NCBI GenBank assembly: GCA_016110215.1 | Contig: JADWQD010000005.1 | Span: 1,116,001 to 1,180,000 of the forward strand | Reading direction: 5' to 3' | Source: Capronia americana | Lineage: Eukaryota; Ascomycota; Eurotiomycetes; Chaetothyriales; Herpotrichiellaceae | Length of the DNA: 64,000 nt | In this document: piece after piece, positions 57,273 to 64,000 of the stretch | Layout: each line of letters begins with the position of its first letter | How positions within the stretch are numbered: position 1 is the stretch's first letter | Position numbers and translations under genes: made by a program | The notes under the pieces: model-generated | Databases searched by the model: none | What the model saw: the letters and a program-made list of their open reading frames with translations, nothing else | Told to the model about the DNA's origin: nothing

Positions 57273-59347
57273 ATGGAGCAACACAACCCATGTCAACATT
57301 CACTCGCTTCATCCTGGACAAACTTACCTTTCTTCGTCAAGCCCATCGATGGCACTCGTGATTTGTTAGACCTCGACTATCTAGCCCGGAAGGACGCTTT
57401 CTATATCCCGCCACAGCCTTGCCAACAGGAGCTAGTGTCTTCCTATATTGACTGGGTGCATCCTTTCTTCCCTTTCCTGGATAATGATTGCCTTGAAGGT
57501 ATCTGCCGGGGACCGGAATCGCCCTTTCGAAGTCTGGCGGATAGTCAAATCAGCCTCCTGCTTTGGCAAGCTATGATGTTCGCGGCAACTGCTGTAAGTA
57601 CTACACCTCTCCACGAATCACGGCTATTGGCGTCTGTGACTGACACTTCATCTTTCAATCCGGACAGTTTGTCAACGACTCGTGCTTACATGAGATGGGC
57701 TTTGATAGCAGACTCGCCGCACGTCGGGCTTTCTACATGCGAGCGCGACTCCTGTACGACCTGCAGATGGAGAAAGATCATCTGCAGGTGCTGCAGGCTA
57801 CACTTCTCTTGACGCACTGGGTCGAGGATCCGAGTGATAGTCGAGGCGGTCTTTTCTGGTTGAACACAGTCAAGTCTTTGCTGCAGACCATAGACGTCCC
57901 TTCCATGCTCAAGTCCACGACGGCGTCAGCGAAAAAGGTCAAACTGTGGCGCCGAACTTGGTGGTCGTGCTTCGTCCGGAACACAATGTTGACCCTATCG
58001 TTTCGGCGCCCAAGCTCTGTGGAGCATATAGGGCTCCCTCTCAGTCTTGTCGCGCTCAGCGATTTTGACGTTGCTCATATTCAACCTGCTCCACAGGTCG
58101 AGAGAGATGGCCACGTCCCGGCCATTCAACAGCGCCGCACTCAAGCAGCCTTCTTTGTGCAACTGGCTGAACTCTGCGTGTGCTCCAATCGTGCGATTGA
58201 TCTGGTATCAACAGCCAACATCCTGACGCGGGCCAGTTCGCCAGCCTCGAGCCATTCCTTGGCCACGTTCATGGGCAACTATATGAAGGAGATGGAAGGG
58301 TGCGAGCAGCAGCTCAAGAAATGGAGTCTCTCATACAATCCTCACGACCTTTCAGAGGGCCATTCCAACACCTCACCCGGCAAGCCCACTATATCGTCTC
58401 ATGTCTACCACATCGTCATGCAATTAACATTCCTTTCGGCCGCGGCTGCATTGTACAGGCCCCTTGTATATCCCGGTCCAGAAGAGCACTCGCAGCTCTC
58501 CAGACTGCCGGAAAGAATGCGATTCGACTACTTGCTGAAGCTCCGCGCAATCGCACGAGAAATGGCCGCGTTGGCTGAGGTGATTGTGGCCAAAGGCATT
58601 GGTCAGTGGCTACCGTCGTGGGTGTATGTGCCTCTTGTTTTATTGACGTAGCTTCCCCGAAGATCTCGTACTGAGCTTCCACGCAGAACATTCCCCTTCG
58701 TTTTGGCCGGTGTGGTCCACCTGCTACATGCCAGGTCCGATAGCCCGGACTACACACAAGCGGAATACGACCTCCAACAGTGCCGCACCGTCCTTGTCAT
58801 GTTGGCCAAGCGATTCGACCATGCTCGACATATGTTGCCCCACTTGGACATATCATCCCATCGACAAGCCGCTGCAGACTTTAACAAGCCTGCTCCAGAA
58901 AAACGGGTGGGTGCAGACGCACCAACCGCTTCTGTTCCGTTCGATCTTCCGAGCCTCCCGGGCCGTGGTCCGCTGACGACATCGATGAATGCATTTCCCA
59001 AGCCGGTGAGGGACGATCGTATGGATGAATCTGTTTTGCATCCCTTCTCGCCTGTGATGACCTTCTCACGTTCACCAGATGTTGGGCCACAACTTATGAC
59101 GGGCGTTGCTCCGGTCGCCGACCAAGCCGAACTCCACCTTGGTACGGAACCCGTACTGACTCTGTCCGAAAACGTCAACGACCCCCCAGTGATGGAGTTC
59201 ATACTCGACAGTGACACAGCGCAGCGTCCCTTTGACAGCATGCGAAACCTGCTGGAAACATTCCAAAACAACGAGGCGCCTTCTTCTTTCTGGCAGGAGC
59301 TGGGTGACGGGTATTTGGATGAACCGGATCTATGGTTTCCCATGTGA
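57273..59347 (+). CDS. Fungal-specific transcription-factor domain protein, no zinc cluster seen
   Basis: Three exons, 57273-57593, 57668-58647 and 58687-59347, 653 residues from the ATG at 57273. Features of the cutinase-regulator group: ELVSSYIDWVHPFFPFLD (start of fungal_trans), ARLLYDLQMEKDHLQVLQATLLLTHW, LWRRTWWSCFVRNTMLTL and FVLAGVVHLLH. The acidic C-terminus ends in FWQELGDGYLDEPDLWFPM, which resembles an activation tail. A Zn2Cys6 N-terminus would normally precede these domains but is not visible upstream in any frame, so the gene has either lost it or keeps it in an exon I failed to find. Intron 2 uses a GTAGCT donor. It is possibly a regulator of the adjacent permease and decarboxylase-like gene. 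Confidence 0.75.
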
Positions 59348-60480
59348 CGCTAGTGCGTTGTCGTTCGAGGACTAGTATCCATTGAAAATGATCGGCCTCG
59401 CCTCTGGGAATGGAGAGTAGAACTAACATGTGCCGTGTGTGGAGATTTGGCTTCGTCTCCAAGGTTGGTTCTAAATGGTGCTGTTTGTGGAGGTTTGGCC
59501 GAGCGGATCAACGGCATCTTGCTATGTCCACGCGTGGCGGAGAGCTCAGCTTTGATCTCAAATGAGAAGGGTCTTGGCCGGATGGCAGTTGGTTTTGCCT
59601 GCAAGTGAACTTCTCTGGTGGCTCCAGGTCTGCCCAGCTCTGCGATGAGGTTGATGGCGTGCACCGCATACATATTTTATCGTTGTTACAGTCATCGCCA
59701 AGAGACCGTCAGCTCTAGGAGGGGAGCTGCCACAGCGTGAGCTTGCTTCGGTGATAATAAGCTCTAGTCCGGATTCAATGTACATGGTTGTAGTCGTCTC
59801 GAAGGAGGGATGATCAAAAAGGGAGGTCTCTCACGAATTCTGAAGAAAACGAAATAAGAGTCTTGAGCTGGAAAATCGTGAGTAGTTAGAGCATCTTCCA
59901 GGCGAATTTTTGTCATATATGACTTTAGATCCCTGGAATTCCGTGCACGTACTGGTCAACACCGACAATTTCCTCCGGCTCCCTTTCCCCCGCTTCCTAG
60001 AAAATAGGTATGACTGCTCCGGTTCGGGCCAGATCCCCTTGGGAGATGATGCCGAGATCCCCGCCGTCTGCGTACGAAGTTGACTGGCCGGCGATCGGTG
60101 GAGACCGAGGACCGACAGCAGCAGCCTCGTTTGACTCTGAATACCATCATGAAGAAGAAGTCGAATTCTACGTACGTACTAGACCATCAGCTTATGGTGG
60201 GTTTGATCAAAGAGGACTATGAAGCGAGCTCGGCGAGGAGGACCTTCAACGCGTCTTCTGGGGCGTGCGACACAGAAGAAAACAAAAAATGTAACACTGA
60301 GAATTACTGATTTTTCCTTATTGAGTCCTAGCTATTTTGATCCATACTGACAGCTTCATTTCTCAGCACAAGGTGTGGTGTTGTGACGGCCGCGGATGAC
60401 ATGCCCCGGATTTTGCATAACAGATCGAGTTCCTTGTTTCCCCTACCATGTTTTTTGTTTGCTCACTCCTGCCCGGAAGA
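59348..60480. other. Intergenic region between convergent genes
   Basis: About 1.1 kb. No gene recognised; the small open frames at 59350-59785 and 60010-60310 show no family or codon-bias support. Confidence 0.5.
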
Positions 60481-62261
60481 CTACAGGGTATACCGGAAGC
60501 CTTGTCGACCTTCGATGATGATTTCCCCCCTGTCGGCCTTGCGGTTGGCACGTGTGTAGAGAAAGAAGTTCTTGCAGATCAACACAATGGTCAATGATTG
60601 AACCGCGATGATCGTGTCGAGGCCTGGCCTGTATTGCGGAGCATCCTTTTGTTGAAAGGCATTGCTTGCGATGATGCCGCCGATACCAGCACCGGCAAGC
60701 ATGACTGCCGATGCGATGGCGCGCCGCGCCTGGCCGACAATGTTGTTGTGCTGGTAGCTGAAGATGGCTGGGATGCTGGCGTTGTACGACGGCAGGCCCA
60801 AGAAGACACCGAAATAACGGACGCTAGGATTTTTGGCGTAGCCAATGCTGTAGTCATTAATTAACATAGCTCCAAGTTAAGTATTCTTGGAATTTGCTAA
60901 AGTCAAGAGGAAGTGCTTCGTGCATTGGAAAGACCTTACATGACAACACCCGTGATGGTCACCACCGCGTTGAAGACGATGATCGGTCCTCGTGTCATCC
61001 AGCGGTCACCGATGTAGGCCGCGATATACATCCACTGTTTGGCAGTAGAAGTATTCAGTCAGTATATTGATTGCCCGTACGTACCGATTGATGATCGGGT
61101 CAGACTCACAATTGCTGCCAACACGTAAGGCGGAAATATTAGTGTGTAGGTCTTGATCAGTGAATAGCCGAAGCCCCCGTTGAGGATCAAAGGCAAAAAG
61201 TAGGCAAAGGCGTATGCCACGGTGTTCTAATATTGGCCAAGCAAGTGTCAGTCTTGTCCCGTGTCGGCAAGAGATATGAATCTTTAAAGGAAACCCACGT
61301 TGCACAGGAGAAGCAGACAGAACTCCCAGACTCTCCAGTCCTTGAGATTGGAGAAGATGACCTTCGGCGTGAATCGCTCAGGAACAGCATCGCCGCGATC
61401 GCGCTCAATGCGAGCCAGGATAGTTGCCGCTTCGTCGGGGGTCAGGAACGACCGGAACCCAAAGAGAGACGGGCGGGCTGCCTTATCGGGGAAATCGAGC
61501 AGGAAGAGGAGGATGAGGATGGCGATGACGCAAGTCACGATTCCCTCCATAATGAAGATCCAAGACCAGCCAGGTACACCTCCGAGGCCATCCATCTTCG
61601 ACAGTCCGTATGCGATCAAGTTGGCAAGACCGGAAACGACCAGGCCACAGCCATAAATAGCACTGAACCGCACCTGGACTTCATCTCTCTTATACCAACA
61701 GGACAGTAAAAACACGATCCCTGGGAAGAGACCGCCTTCAAAGGCACCAAAGATGATGCGGCACGCGAGCAGATCTCCCCAGGTCTTAGAAAAGCCCATG
61801 CCGATGGTGAGGACACCCCAGCAGAAGCTGATGATCCCCATGAACGTGGCGGCACCGACTTTTCTCATAATCATGTTGGAGGGGAAGTCGAAGAGGATGT
61901 AGCCGACGAAGAAGATCATGGTGATGATGGAGTAGCGGTTGCCGATTGAGATCCCTAGAGCTTCGTCCATGCCGGCGAGGCGGGCGTTAGGCAGATTAAG
62001 TCGATCCACGAGCGAGATGGCATAAACAATTCCGCACAAGGGCAGCAGCCGAAAGTCAACCCTCCGTCGAATTCTCTTCTCCTCGACTAGGTCGACCGCA
62101 TGATTGGGATCGAGAGCCTCGTGGAGATGGATGTTGTCGTCGAGCATACGCACCGCGTACTCGCCCTTCTCCCCCTTTTCGCGGTCGCCCGAAGCTACAG
62201 CTTCGACATGGGTGTTGTCCGCCGACGTGCTCTTGTTCTCTGCCCCGACGGTGTTGGTCAT
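60481..62261 (-). CDS. MFS permease of the DAL5/allantoate (anion:cation symporter) family
   Basis: Four exons on the minus strand: 62261-61299, 61226-61110, 61034-60940 and 60847-60481, giving 513 residues and about 12 membrane segments. Typical sites: RRVDFRLLPLCGIVYAISLVDRLNLPNARLAG in TM1, LFDFPSNMIMRKVG in the TM2 loop, GAFEGGLFPGIVFLLSCWYKR in TM4-5, and PSVRYFGVFLGLPSYNASIP with QARRAIASA near TM9-10. Members import organic anions, vitamins or nitrogenous compounds. An open frame extends upstream to 62318 only with a TTG, so the ATG at 62261 is used. The last junction (GVV|IIGYAKNP) was selected for family fit; the intron's TAATGAC branch-site-like element lies 5 nt before its AG. It is divergent from the decarboxylase-like gene. 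Confidence 0.87.
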
Positions 62262-62904
62262 GGTGGATAAAGCTGGAGGGTCCAAAGAAGGTGTGCTCTG
62301 GTGTTCTGTTGAGTTCAAAAATCAACCCACAAAGCAACTCACAGTCAGGTGGAAGAGGTATGAGCTCCTCAACTTGAACAAGGACACGATCCCAAGATAT
62401 AAATGTAGCCACAGTATTCTGTTCCCCAGACCGTGCGCTCTGCTCATTCCGGGACAGTCCCCGCAGCCCCAGCCCCAGACACGTGCGAGATAAAGGAGGA
62501 AAAACGGGGACCAGGCCTTGTGCGACGGCGGCAAGGGTGGATGATTGGATCTCGGCCGATCCACCAGCACCCACTATACCACAAACGGATATCTTTCCTC
62601 GGAGCGTGCATCAAACCGGCATTTCGGTTGGAATTTTTCAGTCGAACTTCACTCGTCCTCCCGTCGTAGGTGAGGAGTCTATTCCCATAGTTCGGAATAC
62701 GAGCACCTGCCCTGTGAAGTGGAAAGCCTACGCACCCCAGGGACCCTCCTCGACTCATTTATCCAGACAGATATTGGGGCGAGTGAACTTCTCCCTGTCG
62801 TTCATCGATATGACATTGTTACCGAGGACCCTATGCTTATGTCGACCCGTCGTTTACTTCTATAATGTTACGTATCATCGATCTCATCATTTTACATCAT
62901 CACT
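62262..62904. promoter_or_regulatory. Divergent promoter of permease and CMD-like gene
   Basis: 643 bp between divergent starts. No gene seen. ATTGGATCTCGGCCGATCCACC near 62541-62563 contains an imperfect inverted repeat, GGATC...GATCC. Confidence 0.4.
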
Positions 62905-63346
62905 ATGTGTCCATCTATCGAAAGTCCCAATCAGGAAAATGGCGCCGTCAATGGCACTCATGTCGTGGGTAACACGGCCGCAGCCACCGCAACAAATGGC
63001 CTCTCTGTCGCGGCAGCACCAGCGTCCGTCTCGGCCAAAGAGTTGATCGGGTACCACGAAGCTTCGCGGTTCGCCGGCGATTATCTGACTGGCAAAGGTT
63101 CGTCGCACCGTCGCCCAATGCCCGGGGCTTGGGCGACATATCCTCGATGTCGGCTTTGGTACTGCGCTGGCCCAAACCAGCCTGACCTACCGGGAATGGG
63201 CGCTGGTCACCATCGCCACAATGATGGCTGTGGGCGACTTCGACGATCAGCCCAAGGTGTACGTCACTGGCGCGCTGACCCACGGCGCCACGATTGAGGA
63301 GGTTCAAGACATTTTCACAGATATTTCAAAATCCCTACAGCTATGA
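62905..63346 (+). pseudogene. Carboxymuconolactone-decarboxylase-like gene with frameshift
   Basis: The first frame (ATG 62905) gives about 64 residues ending RFAGDYLTGK. From 63098 the next frame continues without stop to TGA 63344-63346 and contains FGTALAQTSLTYREWALVTI and YVTGALTHGATIEEVQDIF, which fit the CMD/AhpD domain (helix with R-E-x-A-x-VTIA and GALxxGATxEE). Joining them needs a one-base skip in an AAAGG run near 63095; no AG acceptor exists before 63177 that would restore the frame. The usual C-terminal VAxYxGVPxA helix is also missing. Either a sequencing error or a dying gene. AhpD-family proteins are decarboxylases or peroxidase partners; the expected cysteine pair is not visible. 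Confidence 0.6.
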
Positions 63347-63449
63347 GAAGAAGCTGGATACTTACTGAGCGACTGTATCTGTAGGTGACTTAAGGGCCTT
63401 TATGCCGTACGGAATATTTTTTAAATTCTCGAATACATGCGACAAAACA

Positions 63450-63959
63450 TTAATTTGCCGTCGGTGTTGAACCCTCTGGAGCTTCTGGTAGGCGGTATTC
63501 GACGCCTCCAACGCCCGGGAAGTCGATCTTCGCCGAGGGCAGCTCGTACTGAATCATTGGCGTATGACGCCTCTTGCTGACCCTCCATCCCTCTGGGGTG
63601 CGACGCAACTCATCCTTAAAGTCGACCACGCGAATAACGATCTTCGGCTCATCAACCTTCAGCATGGTAGCAATGACGTGGTACTCGGCCCTTGCTGTGT
63701 CGCCGCCAGCGTCGTTGTCGACAGTGATGTGCAGGCTGCTTATGGCGTGGTCCACGGGCCCGAACGCGGCGTTCAGCTCGACTAGGACGTCTCGCATGGC
63801 TTCTCCTCCGGTAAACCGGCGAAGGCCTCCGCAGTAAGAGAGATCCGCGTCCGGAGTAAAGACATCTCGCATGAGCTCGTAGTTGCGTCGATCCATGCCG
63901 TGACAATACTGGTCGAGCAAACGGCGGATAGCGACTTCATCGGCCGTTTGGACTGTCAT
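63450..63959 (-). CDS. SnoaL-like (NTF2-fold) protein
   Basis: Intronless, 169 residues. The sequence begins EVAIRRLLDQYCHGMDRRNYELMRDVFTPD, the common start of SnoaL_4 domains, with the conserved D-x-R-x-Y/W and FTPDA pattern, then HAISSLHITVD in the core sheet and WRVSKRRH near the C-terminus. Such proteins are small cone-shaped folds working as cyclases, dehydratases, isomerases or without catalysis. It lies 103 bp from the decarboxylase-like gene, tail to tail. The substrate cannot be told. The start ATG is the first in frame and 40 bp from the window end. Confidence 0.88.
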   Translation of the reverse strand: MTVQTADEVAIRRLLDQYCHGMDRRNYELMRDVFTPDADLSYCGGLRRFTGGEAMRDVLVELNAAFGPVDHAISSLHITVDNDAGGDTARAEYHVIATMLKVDEPKIVIRVVDFKDELRRTPEGWRVSKRRHTPMIQYELPSAKIDFPGVGGVEYRLPEAPEGSTPTAN

Positions 63960-64000
63960 ACTGTAGTGATTTCGATGTTCGAGTCGAGCTCGGGAGGTGC

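Noticed and set aside
62262..62318. Longer N-terminus for the DAL5-like permease
   Set aside because: The codon at 62318 is TTG, not ATG; the frame starts properly at 62261.

Overview
The window is nuclear DNA of a filamentous ascomycete (Pezizomycotina). Genes carry short GT-AG introns (mostly 49-86 nt). Many families are typical of such fungi: Zn2Cys6 and DUF3425-type regulators, TRI12-, DAL5- and QDR-type major facilitator (MFS) transporters, Baeyer-Villiger monooxygenases, a NACHT/WD40 NLR-like protein, alpha-MPP and a Dma1-type FHA-RING ligase. Eurotiomycetes, possibly a black yeast of the Chaetothyriales, is my guess from the gene mix; nothing here proves the order. No rRNA, tRNA, CRISPR array or intact transposon was seen.

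Layout. 1-6 kb is conserved housekeeping DNA: the 3' end of an unrecognised gene, a dma1-like E3 ligase (minus) and the alpha subunit of the mitochondrial processing peptidase (plus). 7.2-10.5 kb is a divergent pair, a short-chain dehydrogenase (SDR) and a bZIP/DUF3425 regulator. 10.7-14.5 kb has an intact fructosamine-kinase-family gene followed by a decayed partial copy of it, fused to a fragment that recurs at 21.6 kb. Between the two direct copies of that fragment lie a 1614-residue intronless hydrolase-NACHT-WD40 protein and a QDR-like drug:H+ antiporter.

23-63 kb is an accessory metabolic region. It holds a sugar transporter, Baeyer-Villiger monooxygenase 1, two SDRs, a Zn2Cys6 regulator, a 3-kb pseudogene graveyard (an FAD-monooxygenase N-terminus joined to a broken VIT/vWA-type gene), a P450, a third SDR of the same family, a TRI12-type exporter, Baeyer-Villiger monooxygenase 2, three further regulators, a DAL5-like permease, a frameshifted carboxymuconolactone-decarboxylase-like gene and a SnoaL-like protein. 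No polyketide synthase, NRPS or terpene synthase is visible. I therefore read the block as an oxidative catabolic or tailoring locus (hydroxylation, alcohol oxidation, Baeyer-Villiger ring oxygenation, import and export) rather than a classical secondary-metabolite cluster. That is inference from family membership and proximity.

Gene models were spliced by hand. Each exon junction given keeps frame and uses GT-AG; the least certain are the 3' ends of the TRI12 transporter and the C2H2/Zn2Cys6 regulator and the 5' ends of the DUF3425 gene at 54.4 kb and the regulator at 57.3 kb.
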